Source: Saccharopolyspora rhizosphaerae
GTDB taxonomy: Bacteria > Actinomycetota > Actinomycetes > Mycobacteriales > Pseudonocardiaceae
Assembly (NCBI RefSeq): GCF_003931915.1
Contig: NZ_RSAA01000035.1
Span: forward strand, 682,001 to 746,000
Reading direction: 5' to 3'
Length of the DNA stretch: 64,000 bases
The notes below the pieces were generated by a model. It saw only the letters and a program-made list of their open reading frames with translations, was not told the DNA's origin and did no database searches. The first letter of the stretch is position 1. Each line of letters starts with the position of its first letter. Position numbers and translations under genes: made by a program. Shown piece after piece: positions 54,430 to 64,000 of the stretch.

Positions 54430-56298
54430 GTGAGCGGACCGGGACCGATCGAGGACTACGCGCTGCTGTCCGACCTGCGGACCGCGGCGCTCGTCGGCAA
54501 TGACGGCTCCCTCGACTGGCTGTGCTTCCCGCGGTTCGACGCGCCCGCCTGCTTCAACCGGTTGCTCGGCGACGCGGGCGACGGGCACTGGTCGATCGCT
54601 CCGACCGGTCCGGTGCGCGAGGTCCACCGCCGGTACCGGGACAACTCGCTGGTCCTGGAGACCGAGTTCCACACCGACGACGGCGTGCTGCGGCTGATCG
54701 ACTTCATGCCCCCGCACGAGATGAACCAGCACGGCGAGACGTGCGTGGTGCGGATCGTCGAAGGCGTTTCCGGCGAGGTCGACTTCCAGCTGGACTGGGT
54801 GCTGCGCTTCGACTACGGCCACTCGGTGCCGTGGGTGCGGCGGGTCCGCGAGACGAACCCGGTGCTCGACGAGTACATCCTCGCCATCGCCGGCCCGCAC
54901 ACCGCCGTGCTGCGCGGCGAGGAACTGCCCCACCGCGTCGACGACGAACGCGCGCACCGCTACACGGGGACGATCTCCGCAGGGGAGCGCATGGCGTGGG
55001 TGCTGCAGTGGGCGTCGGACCCCGACGCCCTGCCCGCGCCGATGAACCCCGAGCAGGAACTGCTGGAGTGCGAGCAGTACTGGGCCGAGTGGTCCGGCAA
55101 GATCGTCTACGACGGGCCGCACGCCAAGGCCGTGCACCGCTCGCTGGCCACCCTCAAGGCGCTCACCTACGCACCGACCGGCGGGATCGTCGCCGCCCCC
55201 ACCACCTCGCTGCCGGAAGCCGTTCCCGGCGACCGCAACTGGGACTACCGGTACTGCTGGCTGCGCGACGCGACGCTGGTGCTGCTCGCCCTCGACGACC
55301 TCGGGTGCACCGCCGAAGCCCAGGCGTGGCGCCGCTGGCTGGTCCGCGCGGTCGCGGGCGATCCCGCCGACGTGCAGATCATGTACGGCATCGGCGGCGA
55401 GCGGCACCTCATCGAGTGGGAGGTCGACTGGCTGGCGGGTTACCGCGGTTCCAAGCCGGTCCGGGTCGGCAACGCCGCCTACCGGCAGACCCAGCTCGAC
55501 GTCTACGGCGAGGTGATGGACGTCCTGCACCTGGCCCGCGAGCGCGGGTTGCTGGAGAGCGAGGAGTCCTGGGCGGTGCAGCGCGGCATGCTCAGCCACC
55601 TGGAGCACATCTGGCAGCGCCCGGACCGCGGGCTGTGGGAGGTGCGCGGACCGGACCGCTACTTCACGCACTCGCAGGTGATGGTGTGGGTCGCCTTCGA
55701 CCGCGCGGTGCGCGGCGCGGAGGAGGACGGGCTGCCGGGGCCCGTCGACCACTGGCGGGAGCTGCGCGAGCAGGTCCGCGACGAGGTGCTGCAGTGGGCC
55801 TGGAACCCCGAGATCGGCGCGTTCACCCAGTACTACGGGGGTACCGAGCTGGACGCCTCGGTCCTGCTGCTGCCCTCGGTCGGTTTCCTGCCCGGTTCGG
55901 ACGAGCGGATGCGCAGCACCGTGGACGTCATCCAGCGCGAGCTGCAGCACGGCGTGCTGGTCGACCGCTACACCACCAGCGACGAGCCGAACGAGGTCGA
56001 CGGCCTGAGCGGTCGCGAGGGTTCGTTCTTGGCGTGCTCGTTCTGGATGGTCGACGCGCTGGCGCACTGCGGTCGCCAGGAGGAAGCGGAGCGGATGTTC
56101 ACCGAGCTCGTCGGCATGGCCAACGACGTCGGCCTCTACGCCGAGGAGGTCGACCGCGACACCGGGTGCTTCGTGGGCAACTTCCCGCAGGCCTTCAGCC
56201 ACCTCGCGCTGGTCAACTCCGCTGCGGTGCTGCACGGCGGCAGGACGCGCGGCCAGAAGTCCCGCCGCAACGGGCTCATCCCAGGTGGTCGGCGATGA
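54430..56298 (+). CDS. Glycoside hydrolase family 15 enzyme
   Basis: A 622-residue GH15 glucoamylase/trehalase-like protein. The N-terminal beta domain (IEDYALLSDLRTAALVGNDG, WLCFPRFDAPACF) precedes the alpha/alpha barrel with NWDYRYCWLRDA, YGEVMDVLHLARERG and, near the end, the catalytic block EEVDRDTGCFVGNFPQAFSH. No signal peptide, so it is cytoplasmic; related mycobacterial enzymes hydrolyse trehalose. TAAGGT is 7 bp before GTG 54430, leaderless. It overlaps the convergent GGDEF-EAL gene by 23 bp. Confidence 0.92.
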   Translation: MSGPGPIEDYALLSDLRTAALVGNDGSLDWLCFPRFDAPACFNRLLGDAGDGHWSIAPTGPVREVHRRYRDNSLVLETEFHTDDGVLRLIDFMPPHEMNQHGETCVVRIVEGVSGEVDFQLDWVLRFDYGHSVPWVRRVRETNPVLDEYILAIAGPHTAVLRGEELPHRVDDERAHRYTGTISAGERMAWVLQWASDPDALPAPMNPEQELLECEQYWAEWSGKIVYDGPHAKAVHRSLATLKALTYAPTGGIVAAPTTSLPEAVPGDRNWDYRYCWLRDATLVLLALDDLGCTAEAQAWRRWLVRAVAGDPADVQIMYGIGGERHLIEWEVDWLAGYRGSKPVRVGNAAYRQTQLDVYGEVMDVLHLARERGLLESEESWAVQRGMLSHLEHIWQRPDRGLWEVRGPDRYFTHSQVMVWVAFDRAVRGAEEDGLPGPVDHWRELREQVRDEVLQWAWNPEIGAFTQYYGGTELDASVLLLPSVGFLPGSDERMRSTVDVIQRELQHGVLVDRYTTSDEPNEVDGLSGREGSFLACSFWMVDALAHCGRQEEAERMFTELVGMANDVGLYAEEVDRDTGCFVGNFPQAFSHLALVNSAAVLHGGRTRGQKSRRNGLIPGGRR

Positions 56299-58441
56299 AG
56301 TCGGTGACGGCGTCGGGGTTGCTGGGCTTCGCCCAGAGGTAGCCCTGGCCGGTCTCGCACCCGATCTCGGCCATCCGGCGGGCTTGGGCCTCGGTCTCGA
56401 CGCCTTCGGCGGTGACCGTGAGGCCCAGCGTGTGGGCGAGGTCGACGAGGGTTCCGACGATCCGGGCGTCGACCGGGTCGGCGCGCTCCGCGTCGCGCAG
56501 TCCCTCCATGAACGACCCCGCGATCTTGAGCTCGTGCACGGGAAGGTGCCGCAGGTAGGCGAGGTTGGAGTAGCCCGTGCCGAAGTCGTCGATGGCGATC
56601 CGCACGCCCATCCGGGACAGCGCGCGGAGCTTGTCCAGCGGCTCGTCGGCGGTGGACATGATCGCGCTCTCGGTCAGCTCCAGCTGCAACCTGTGCGGGG
56701 CGAGCCCGGTCTCGTCCAGGATCGCGGCCACGTCCTGGACCAGGTTCGAGTCGCGTGATTGCCGGACAGCGAGGTTCACGCTGACGAACGGCGCCCCGTC
56801 GCCGAACCGGTCCTGCCACCGCTTGGCCTGCTCGCAGGCCTTGCGCAACACCCACCGGCCGAGCGGGACGATCAGCCCGGTCTCCTCGGCGAGCCCGATG
56901 AACTTGTCCGGACCGAGCCTGCCCAGGTCCGAGTGCAACCAGCGCACGAGGGCTTCGACTCCCACGACCGAGCTGTCCCGCAGCCCGATCAGCGGCTGGT
57001 AGTCGACGAAGAACTCCTCGCGCTCCAGCGCGGCGGGCATCGACGCGGCCAACTGCAGCCGGGCGACCTCGTTGGCGTTGCGCTCGGGGTCGAACTGCGC
57101 CCAGCGGTTCTTGCCGTCGGACTTCGCCCAGTACAGCGTCACGTCGGCGTCGCGCATCAGCTCGGCCGCGGTCTGCCCGTCGACCTCCCGCTCGACGATG
57201 CCGATGCTGGCCGAGACGGTGAGCTCGTGGCCGTCGATGCGGACCGGCTCGTCGATGGCGGCCAGCACCCGGTCGGCGATCTCCACGGCCTCCTCGGTGC
57301 CGGCGGAGTTCTGCAGCAGGATGACGAACTCGTCGCCGCCCATCCGCGCTACCAGCCGGTCCTCGCCCTGCACCACCGAGGCCAACCGCTGGGCGACGGT
57401 GATGAGCAGGTCGTCGCCGACGTGGTGGCCGAGGCTGTCGTTGATGACCTTGAACCCGTCGAGGTCCATGTAGCACAGGGCGATCCGGTCCGCGGGGTCG
57501 TGCTGCTGCAGCACGGCTTCGAGGCGGTCGAGGAACAGCGCCCGGTTCGGCAGCGCCGTCAGCGGGTCGTGCTGCGCCTGGTAGCGGAGGCGTTCCTGGA
57601 GTTCGCGCCGGTCGGTGACGTCCTCGATCAACGCCACCTGGTACAGCGGTTTGCCGTCCTCGTCGCGGATCAGGGAGACGAAGAGCTCGGTCCAGACGGT
57701 CTTGCCGCTGGGGCGGGAGAACTGCTTCTCGACCCGGAACTGGTCACGTTCGCCGCGCAGCAGCTCCTCGTAGAGCCGCCAGGTCCGCTCCGGGTCGTCG
57801 GGGTGGACCATGTCGGCGACCTGCATCCGGTGGATGTCGTCGACGGAACGGCCGAGGATGCGTGCGAGCGAGCCGTTGACCTCGAGTATCCGGCCCTCGA
57901 TGTCGGCGATGCCGATGCCGATCGCGGCTTCCGAGAAGATCGCGCGGAACCGCGCTTCGCTGGTGCGCAGCGCCAGCTCCACGGCGTCGCGCGCGTCGAG
58001 CACCGCCTGCCGGATGGCCTCCTGCTCGTCGAGGGTGCGCTTGCGCGCGGCCTGGACGAAGCCGGAGCACAGCGCCGCCTGCAGCGCGGCGACCCGGCCG
58101 CGCCACACCGGGTCGTCGCCGAGGCGCAGCACGTCGAGGACCTCGTCGCCGATGAGCTCCACGGTGCGCGCCAACGACTCCGCGCTGGTGAAGTGCACGC
58201 CGACCAGGTCGGTGCCGACTTCCCGCGCGGGCGAGGCGTCGAAGGGTTCTCCCACCAGTGCGTCGACCAGGCGATCGGTGTAACCCTGCAGCCGACCTTC
58301 GACCTCCGCGCTGGTCATGGGCACGTAGCTGGTCCCCATCAAGGCCTGCGCCCAGACCGCGGCGAAGCGTCGTCGGTCGGTTCGGTTCACCTTCGCGGCC
58401 ACCTCGTGAGCGCTGGGCACCGGCGCGGTCCAGCCAGTCAT
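56276..58441 (-). CDS. PAS-GGDEF-EAL cyclic-di-GMP protein
   Basis: A 721-residue soluble protein: helical sensor-like region (1-155), PAS domain (165-285), GGDEF (290-455; GGDEF at 368-372 and MDLDGFKVIND) and EAL (465-715). EAL residues E496, N556, E588, D618, D619, K639, E679 and Q699 are present, but the aspartate normally following K-I is Ala641 (LKIAGSF). The cyclase half looks active and the phosphodiesterase half probably impaired. ATG 58441 chosen; the open frame to 58534 lacks support. Confidence 0.9.
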   Translation of the reverse strand: MTGWTAPVPSAHEVAAKVNRTDRRRFAAVWAQALMGTSYVPMTSAEVEGRLQGYTDRLVDALVGEPFDASPAREVGTDLVGVHFTSAESLARTVELIGDEVLDVLRLGDDPVWRGRVAALQAALCSGFVQAARKRTLDEQEAIRQAVLDARDAVELALRTSEARFRAIFSEAAIGIGIADIEGRILEVNGSLARILGRSVDDIHRMQVADMVHPDDPERTWRLYEELLRGERDQFRVEKQFSRPSGKTVWTELFVSLIRDEDGKPLYQVALIEDVTDRRELQERLRYQAQHDPLTALPNRALFLDRLEAVLQQHDPADRIALCYMDLDGFKVINDSLGHHVGDDLLITVAQRLASVVQGEDRLVARMGGDEFVILLQNSAGTEEAVEIADRVLAAIDEPVRIDGHELTVSASIGIVEREVDGQTAAELMRDADVTLYWAKSDGKNRWAQFDPERNANEVARLQLAASMPAALEREEFFVDYQPLIGLRDSSVVGVEALVRWLHSDLGRLGPDKFIGLAEETGLIVPLGRWVLRKACEQAKRWQDRFGDGAPFVSVNLAVRQSRDSNLVQDVAAILDETGLAPHRLQLELTESAIMSTADEPLDKLRALSRMGVRIAIDDFGTGYSNLAYLRHLPVHELKIAGSFMEGLRDAERADPVDARIVGTLVDLAHTLGLTVTAEGVETEAQARRMAEIGCETGQGYLWAKPSNPDAVTDFIADHLG

Positions 58442-58852
58442 GCCTGGGCGCCCTCCACTCGTCGTCCTACCTGGCTGTTCTCGTTCGGAGCATACGACCT
58501 GCTCAGCCTGGTGGTCGAACATCAAGTACGGCACCCGGAGCAGTCGTCACACCGGTGTGGGACGGCCAACGGCGTGGCCCCGCCCAAATTACCGCTACCG
58601 TCCGCGATCAGTCCGGAAGAACGGCGGCGGAGTTCGATCCCCCTTGTTGGACGCTCAACCCACCTCGGGAGGTTGCGCTGGCGGATCTTCGCCAAAACCC
58701 CTGTTCGTGAGCCCCCAGCGGTACGGATTGAGCCGATCCGGTCAAAAACTAACACAGCATCTTCTGCTTTCGGAAAGCGTTCGCCACACTTTCGGGGCAA
58801 CGATGCGTAGTCACTCAACACCATCCGCGACTATCCGTGATGCGAGGCCACG
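58442..58852. other. Intergenic region, no gene recognised
   Basis: About 410 bp, divergent promoters of the GGDEF-EAL and lysozyme genes. I looked for a c-di-AMP (ydaO) riboswitch before the lysozyme and did not find its conserved loops. Confidence 0.5.
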
Positions 58853-59644
58853 ATGACGATGCGCGGTCCCCTGGCCCTGGTGATGATGGTGGCTCTGGCG
58901 TGCACGACGCTGACCGCCGCGGCCCAGGCGAACCCGGACACCACCGACGAACCCAACGCGACGATGGGCTCGCAGATCCGCCGCTTCGAACCCGTCAACC
59001 CGCTCCCGCAGCTGCCGAACCTCGAACCGCGCGCGACCGTGCCCGGCATGGACGTGGCCAGCTACCAGGGAAACGTGGACTGGGCCCACTGGTACGGGCA
59101 GGGCAAGCGGTTCGCCTACGTCAAGGCGACCGAGTCGGTCAGCTACACCAACCCGTACTTCGCGCAGCAGTACAACGGTTCCTACGCCGTCGGCATGATC
59201 CGCGGCGCCTACCACTTCGCGATCCCCAACGCCTCCAGCGGCGCCGACCAGGCGAACTACTTCGTCGACCACGGCGGCGGCTGGTCGGCCGACGGCCGCA
59301 CCCTGCCGGGTGCGCTCGACGTGGAGTACAACCCCTACGGCGAGACCTGCTACGAGATGAGCCAGGACGCGTTGACCGCGTGGGTCGAGGACTTCAGCGA
59401 CACCTACCACGCCCGCACCGGCCGCTACCCCGTGATCTACACCAGCACCAGCTGGTGGAACCGGTGCGTCGCGGGCTCCTTCAGCACCACCAACCCGCTC
59501 TGGGTCGCCCGCTACGCGGACAGCCCCGGCGAACTCCCGCACAACTGGCTCGTCTGGACCTTCTGGCAGCACACCTCCGACCCGCTGGACCAGGACCTCT
59601 TCAACGGTCCGGTGGAAGGGCTCCACGCCCTCGCCCGCGGCTGA
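58853..59644 (+). CDS. Secreted GH25 lysozyme
   Basis: A 263-residue exported muramidase: signal peptide ending near AQA (about residue 26), a linker to 60, then the GH25 barrel with PGMDVASYQGNVDW (Asp67), GAYHFAIPNASSG and LDVEYN (Asp156, Glu158). It would cleave the MurNAc-GlcNAc bond of peptidoglycan. Two cysteines may pair. Start ATG 58853 (or 58859). Confidence 0.93.
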   Translation: MTMRGPLALVMMVALACTTLTAAAQANPDTTDEPNATMGSQIRRFEPVNPLPQLPNLEPRATVPGMDVASYQGNVDWAHWYGQGKRFAYVKATESVSYTNPYFAQQYNGSYAVGMIRGAYHFAIPNASSGADQANYFVDHGGGWSADGRTLPGALDVEYNPYGETCYEMSQDALTAWVEDFSDTYHARTGRYPVIYTSTSWWNRCVAGSFSTTNPLWVARYADSPGELPHNWLVWTFWQHTSDPLDQDLFNGPVEGLHALARG

Positions 59645-59691
59645 CGGCCGTGGGAGACAGGTGGTGATCGTCCCGGGCACAATCACCGGAC

Positions 59692-60687
59692 GTGGGTGAG
59701 CGCAAGATCGGGTTGGTGCTGACGATCGCGGTGGCGGTCGTGGTCCTGTGCGGGGTCAGCACCGGGTTGCTGGTGTTCGACCCACGGTCCACCGGGGCCG
59801 ACGCGCTGCGGACCGGAGGGCTCGCGGCGGGGTCGGTGGTCGCGCTGTACGCGCTGTGGCTGAACGACCGGCGACGCCGGGTCGAGGAGCAGCGGCAGAC
59901 GTTGGAGAGCCGGCGTGCGGAGCTGGACCGCGACCGCGTCGCCGACGAACGCTTCGCCCGCGCTGTCGAGCTGCTGGGGCACGAGACCGACCAGGTCAGG
60001 GTGGGTGCGCTGCACGCGCTGGCCGGTCTGGCCCGCAGCAACCCCGGCCACAACCAGACCGTCCTCGACGTGCTCTGCTCCTACCTGCGCCGGCCCTTCC
60101 AGCACCCGCGCTACTCCCCGTCGAAGCGCTTCACACCGGAGCAGGAAGACGAGGCCGAACGCCACCTGCAGGTGCGGCTGACCGCGCAGCGCCTCATCAC
60201 CGAGCTGCTGCCGGGGCCGCAGGACGTGGGCGCACCGGTCTACGACCTGGACCTGACCGGAGCGACGCTGGAGTACTTCGACCTCTCCGACCGCACGGTC
60301 GGCACCGTGCTGCTGCGCTACGCGCAGCTGTTCAGCAGCAACAACCTCAGCCGCAGCACTTTCCACGGCCACGTCTACTTCACCGGCAGCACCTTCGGGA
60401 CCGGGCGGCTCAGCGGCCGGTTCCGCTGCGACGACGCGGTGTTCCACCGCCGCGCCTGGTTCAGCGGCGTGCACTTCGGCGGCCCGGTGCGCTGCGAGCG
60501 CACCACCTTCCGCGGGCCCGCGAAGTTCGCCGACAGCACCTTCCTCGACGAGGCGTCGTTCGCGGGCACGACTTTCGAGGGGAGTGCGGACTTCGACGGG
60601 GTGGTCTTCGAGCGCGACCCGGACCTCACCGGAACGTCGGGGGTGGGGGAAGTCGTGACGACTTCCCCCACCCCCGACGCGAGGTGA
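59692..60687 (+). CDS. Membrane pentapeptide-repeat protein
   Basis: A 331-residue protein: two N-terminal membrane helices (IGLVLTIAVAVVVLCGVSTG and GGLAAGSVVALYALWL), a charged helix (RRVEEQRQTLESRRAELDRDR), an Arg/Leu-rich helical middle, and a C-terminal pentapeptide-repeat helix (ATLEYFDLSD, STFHGHVYFTGSTFGTGRLSG, TFRGPAKFADSTFLDEASFA). Common in actinobacteria; function unknown. CACAAT lies 8 bp before GTG 59692. It converges on purL. Confidence 0.85.
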   Translation: MGERKIGLVLTIAVAVVVLCGVSTGLLVFDPRSTGADALRTGGLAAGSVVALYALWLNDRRRRVEEQRQTLESRRAELDRDRVADERFARAVELLGHETDQVRVGALHALAGLARSNPGHNQTVLDVLCSYLRRPFQHPRYSPSKRFTPEQEDEAERHLQVRLTAQRLITELLPGPQDVGAPVYDLDLTGATLEYFDLSDRTVGTVLLRYAQLFSSNNLSRSTFHGHVYFTGSTFGTGRLSGRFRCDDAVFHRRAWFSGVHFGGPVRCERTTFRGPAKFADSTFLDEASFAGTTFEGSADFDGVVFERDPDLTGTSGVGEVVTTSPTPDAR

Positions 60688-60696
60688 CGGTCCCGC

Positions 60697-63006
60697 TCAG
60701 CCGAACAGCTTCAGCAGGGTGCCTTCCCACGCCTCGCGCAGCTCCGGCAGCGGGATCTCCGCGACGTCCTGGATGTCCAGCGAGTCGGATCCGGCGTCGG
60801 CGACACCGACCTTGGCCCACGGCAGGCCCCGGGCGGTGCACATGTCGGTGAACCGCAGCTCCTCCGAGCGCGGGACCGCGACCAGGACCCGACCGGCCGA
60901 TTCGGAGAAGAGCTGGACGAACGGGTCCGAGCCCTCCGGCAGCACCACGCGGGCACCGCACTCGCCGATCAGCGCCGTCTCGACCAGCGCCTGCGCCAAG
61001 CCACCCTCGGACAGGTCGTGCGCAGCGGAGATCATCCCGTCGCGGGAACCCGCGAGCAGGATGTCGGCCAGCAGCTTCTCGCGTGCCAGGTCGACCACCG
61101 GCGGCGTGCCGCCGAGGTGGTCGTGGACCACGCGAGCCCACTCCGAACCGCCGAACTCCTCGCGCGTCTCGCCGAGCAGGACCAGCGTCTCGCCCTCCTC
61201 GCCACCGATGCCGGTGGGGATGCGGCGGGTGACGTCGTCGATCGTGCCCAGCACGCCGACCACGGGCGTCGGCAGGATCGCCTGCTGCCCGGTCTGGTTG
61301 TAGAAGCTGACGTTGCCGCCGGTCACCGGGATGCCCAGTTCGCGGCAGCCGTCGGCCAGACCGCGCACCGCCTGCTGGAACTGCCACATCACGCCCGGGT
61401 CCTCGGGCGAACCGAAGTTCAGGCAGTTGGTGACGGCCGTCGGGGTGGCACCGGTGGTGGCCACGTTCCGGTAGGCCTCGGCCAGCGCCAGCTGGGCGCC
61501 CTGGTACGGGTCGAGCCGGGTGTAGCGGGCGTTGCAGTCGGTGGAGACCGCGATGCCGCGACCGGTCTCCTCGTCGATGCGCAGCACGCCGCCGTCGGAC
61601 GGCTGGGCCAGCACGGTGTTGCCGCGGACGTAGCGGTCGTACTGGTCGGTGACCCACGCGCGCGAGCACAGGTTCGGCGAGGCGGCCATGGTCAGGATCG
61701 TGTTCCGCAGCTCGTCCGGGGTGGACGGGCGGGCCAGCGTGTGCGGGTTGTCCGCGGCGATCAGGTCCTGCTCGCCCGGACGCTCGACGGGACGCTGGTA
61801 GACCGGGCCGTGGTGGGCGACGGTGCGCGGCGGCACGTCGACGACCAGCTCGTCCTGCCAGTAGATCTCCAGGTTCTCGCCGTCGGTGACCTCACCGATG
61901 ACGCTGGCGTTGACGTCCCACTTGCGGCAGACCCGCATGAAGTCGTCCACCTTGGACGGTTCCACGACGGCGCACATGCGCTCTTGGGACTCGCTGGAGA
62001 GGATCTCCGCGGCGTTCATGCCGGTGGCGCGCAGCGGCACCTCGTCGAGGTCGACGCGCATGCCGCCGTCGCCGGCCGCCGCCAGCTCGGAGGTCGCGCA
62101 GGACAACCCGGCACCGCCGAGGTCCTGGATGCCCACGACCAGGCCCGAGTGGTACAGGTCCAGGCAGCACTCGATGAGCACCTTCTCGGCGAACGGGTCG
62201 CCGACCTGCACGCTCGGCAGCTTCTTGCGGCCGCCCGCGCTCTCGTCGCCGTCGAAGGTCTCCGAGGCGAGCACGGACACACCGCCGATGCCGTCGAGAC
62301 CGGTCCGGGCACCGAACAGGATGATCTTGTTGCCCTGGCCGGAGGCGTGCGCGAGGTGCAGGTCCTCGGTCTTCATCACGCCCACGCACATGGCGTTGAC
62401 CAGCGGGTTGCCCGCGTAGGTCTCGTCGAAGACGACCTCACCGCCGATGTTGGGCAGCCCCAGGCAGTTGCCGTAACCGCCGACACCGGCGACCACGCCG
62501 GGCAGCACGCGCTTGGTGTCCGGCGCGTCAGCCGGACCGAAGCGCAGCGGGTCGGCGACCGCGACCGGGCGCGCGCCCATCGCCATGATGTCGCGGACGA
62601 TGCCGCCGACACCGGTGGCCGCGCCCTGGTAGGGCTCGACGTAGGACGGGTGGTTGTGGCTCTCCAGCTTGAACGTGACCGCCCAGCCGTCGCCGATGTC
62701 GACCACGCCGGCGTTCTCGCCGATGCCGGCGAGCATCTTGCCGCGCATCTCCTCGGTGGTGGTCTCCCCGAAGTACTTCAGGTGCACCTTGGAGGACTTG
62801 TAGGAGCAGTGCTCGCTCCACATCACCGAGTACATCGCCAGCTCGGCCTCGGTGGGCCGGCGGCCGAGGATCTCGCGGATCCGCTGGTACTCGTCGTCCT
62901 TCAGACCGAGTTCGCGGAACGGCTGGTCGAGGTCCGGGGAGTTCTTCGCCGTGTCGACGGTGTCGATGTGGCCAGCACCGTCGGCGGCGTTGGTCTTGTC
63001 GGTCAC
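60697..63006 (-). CDS. purL: FGAM synthase large subunit PurL
   Basis: A 769-residue small-type PurL acting with PurQ and PurS to make FGAM. Visible: [73 protein letters not shown] and [15 protein letters not shown] 63006 overlaps the purQ stop by four bases. Last gene of purS-purQ-purL. Confidence 0.97.
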   Translation of the reverse strand: MTDKTNAADGAGHIDTVDTAKNSPDLDQPFRELGLKDDEYQRIREILGRRPTEAELAMYSVMWSEHCSYKSSKVHLKYFGETTTEEMRGKMLAGIGENAGVVDIGDGWAVTFKLESHNHPSYVEPYQGAATGVGGIVRDIMAMGARPVAVADPLRFGPADAPDTKRVLPGVVAGVGGYGNCLGLPNIGGEVVFDETYAGNPLVNAMCVGVMKTEDLHLAHASGQGNKIILFGARTGLDGIGGVSVLASETFDGDESAGGRKKLPSVQVGDPFAEKVLIECCLDLYHSGLVVGIQDLGGAGLSCATSELAAAGDGGMRVDLDEVPLRATGMNAAEILSSESQERMCAVVEPSKVDDFMRVCRKWDVNASVIGEVTDGENLEIYWQDELVVDVPPRTVAHHGPVYQRPVERPGEQDLIAADNPHTLARPSTPDELRNTILTMAASPNLCSRAWVTDQYDRYVRGNTVLAQPSDGGVLRIDEETGRGIAVSTDCNARYTRLDPYQGAQLALAEAYRNVATTGATPTAVTNCLNFGSPEDPGVMWQFQQAVRGLADGCRELGIPVTGGNVSFYNQTGQQAILPTPVVGVLGTIDDVTRRIPTGIGGEEGETLVLLGETREEFGGSEWARVVHDHLGGTPPVVDLAREKLLADILLAGSRDGMISAAHDLSEGGLAQALVETALIGECGARVVLPEGSDPFVQLFSESAGRVLVAVPRSEELRFTDMCTARGLPWAKVGVADAGSDSLDIQDVAEIPLPELREAWEGTLLKLFG

Positions 63007-63680
63007 GCTGCCACCAAGGAATCCAGAACGGACAGGAACATGCCGAGGCCGTCGTCGGTGGGCCCGGTCAGCGGGTCGATCGCGTGCTCGGGGTGCGGCA
63101 TCATGCCGGCGACGCGCCCCCGCGCGTCGGTGATGCCCGCGATGTCGCGCCGCGAGCCGTTCGGGTTCTCCCCGGCGTAGCGGAACAGCACCCGGCCTTC
63201 GCCCTCGAGCTGGTCCAGCACGGCCTCGTCGGCCACGTAGTTGCCCTCGCCGTGCTTGACCGGGATGAGCAGCTCGGCACCCGCGTCGTAGCGCGTGCTC
63301 CAGGCGCTGGAGTTGTTCTCGACCTTCAGCCACTGGTCGCGGCACACGTAGTGCAAGCCCGCGTTGCGGGTGAGCACGCCGGGCAGCAGCCCGGACTCGC
63401 ACAGGATCTGGAAGCCGTTGCACACGCCCAGGACCGGCATCCCCTTGCCCGCGGCGATGATGACCTCGGTCATCACCGGAGCGAACTTGGCGATCGCGCC
63501 GCAGCGCAGGTAGTCGCCGTAGGAGAAGCCGCCGGGCACGACCACGGCGTCGACGCCCTTGAGGTCGTGGTCGCCGTGCCAGAGGGCGACGGGCTCACCA
63601 CCGGCGCGGCGGACCGCGCGGGTGGCGTCAACGTCGTCGAGGGTTCCGGGGAAGGTGATGATGCCGATCTTCGCGCTCAT
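63003..63680 (-). CDS. purQ: FGAM synthase glutaminase subunit PurQ
   Basis: A 225-residue class I glutaminase supplying ammonia to PurL. Cys nucleophile in [20 protein letters not shown] oxyanion segment, and His/Glu of the triad in [12 protein letters not shown]. The ATG overlaps the purS stop by four bases. Confidence 0.97.
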   Translation of the reverse strand: MSAKIGIITFPGTLDDVDATRAVRRAGGEPVALWHGDHDLKGVDAVVVPGGFSYGDYLRCGAIAKFAPVMTEVIIAAGKGMPVLGVCNGFQILCESGLLPGVLTRNAGLHYVCRDQWLKVENNSSAWSTRYDAGAELLIPVKHGEGNYVADEAVLDQLEGEGRVLFRYAGENPNGSRRDIAGITDARGRVAGMMPHPEHAIDPLTGPTDDGLGMFLSVLDSLVAA

Positions 63681-63916
63681 GCTTCCACCCGGCGCACGAC
63701 GAAGTCCTCGATCACGGGGTTGGCCAGCAGGGTCTCGGCGATGTTGGCGAGCGTGTCGTCGTCGACGTCGTCGGCGACCTCCAGCTCGAACCGCTTCCCC
63801 TGGCGGACTTCGGTGATCCCGTCGAACCCGAGACGGGGCAGCGCGTTGGCCACCGCCTGTCCCTGCGGGTCGAGGATCTCCTGCTTGGGCATGACGTCGA
63901 CAACGACTCGGGCCAC
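63677..63916 (-). CDS. purS: FGAM synthase subunit PurS
   Basis: A 79-residue Pur[33 protein letters not shown] and [14 protein letters not shown] endings. Dimeric bridge between PurQ and PurL. GTG start; first gene of the purSQL operon, whose promoter lies in 63917-64000. Confidence 0.95.
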   Translation of the reverse strand: MARVVVDVMPKQEILDPQGQAVANALPRLGFDGITEVRQGKRFELEVADDVDDDTLANIAETLLANPVIEDFVVRRVEA

Positions 63917-64000
63917 GGGTGCTGCTCCCGGTTTCCGTGCAGATCCGCCGGTGCGGCGGATGGCCAGCAGTACTTGCGCAGCGTAACTGACCTGCGGGTT

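Noticed and set aside
58442-58852. c-di-AMP (ydaO) riboswitch upstream of the lysozyme
   Set aside because: Conserved loop sequences of the riboswitch are not visible.

Overview
The window is high-GC actinobacterial chromosome. A mycothiol gene (mshD), a GlnR regulator, an RsiG-type c-di-GMP effector and pervasive leaderless starts, plus a gene order matching the Mycobacterium tuberculosis stretch from Rv0823c (dus) to Rv0787A (purS), point to a sporulating or filamentous relative in Pseudonocardiales. Saccharopolyspora or a neighbouring genus is my guess; genus level cannot be fixed from this sequence alone.

Region 1 (1-3.2 kb) holds a YigZ/IMPACT protein, a PAP2 phosphatase, a secreted chorismate mutase and a methyltransferase. 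Region 2 (3.2-8.4 kb) is a tRNA-Lys(TTT) gene whose 3' end plus terminator is copied exactly (69 bp) 4.36 kb downstream. Between the copies lie a 5'-truncated tyrosine integrase, the tail of a regulator, a frameshifted HAD hydrolase, an intact alpha/beta hydrolase with a divergent TetR regulator and three matching operators, and a relic of a small conserved protein. This is a degraded integrative element; a second HAD relic just outside suggests repeated use of the site. Region 3 (8.4-17.4 kb) is accessory: acetyltransferases (one frameshifted), a P-loop kinase, two RibD-like reductases (one translationally coupled to a FolP2-like protein), GrpB, TMEM175, ArsC-like and SRPBCC proteins, and a Cu/Zn superoxide dismutase lipoprotein.

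Region 4 (17.5-43.3 kb) is the conserved block. It has dusB, a GGDEF protein, a large LytR-CpsA-Psr protein, phoU, an XRE regulator, a crotonase, a 1.2-kb palindromic tandem-repeat array, then pstB-pstA-pstC-pstS, mshD and glnR on the minus strand. On the plus strand follow a hydrolase, a DUF2993 protein and a thioredoxin, then a cysteine-containing leader peptide ahead of DUF4395-cysA2-sseC. Next come nitrobindin, an aminodeoxychorismate lyase-like enzyme, Fur, YgfZ, RsiG and asparaginase. PHO boxes stand before phoU and pstS, tying both to one phosphate regulon.

Region 5 (43.4-64 kb) interleaves the purine genes purM, purF and purL-purQ-purS (all minus strand) with a methyltransferase, a hexanucleotide microsatellite with another copy of the palindrome family, DUF3073, a sterol-carrier protein, a LuxR-type regulator, a subtilisin, a PRC-barrel protein, GH15 glucoamylase-like and GH25 lysozyme enzymes, a PAS-GGDEF-EAL protein and a pentapeptide-repeat protein. 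Cyclic-di-GMP is a recurring theme: two GGDEF proteins, one EAL domain and the RsiG-like effector lie within 40 kb.
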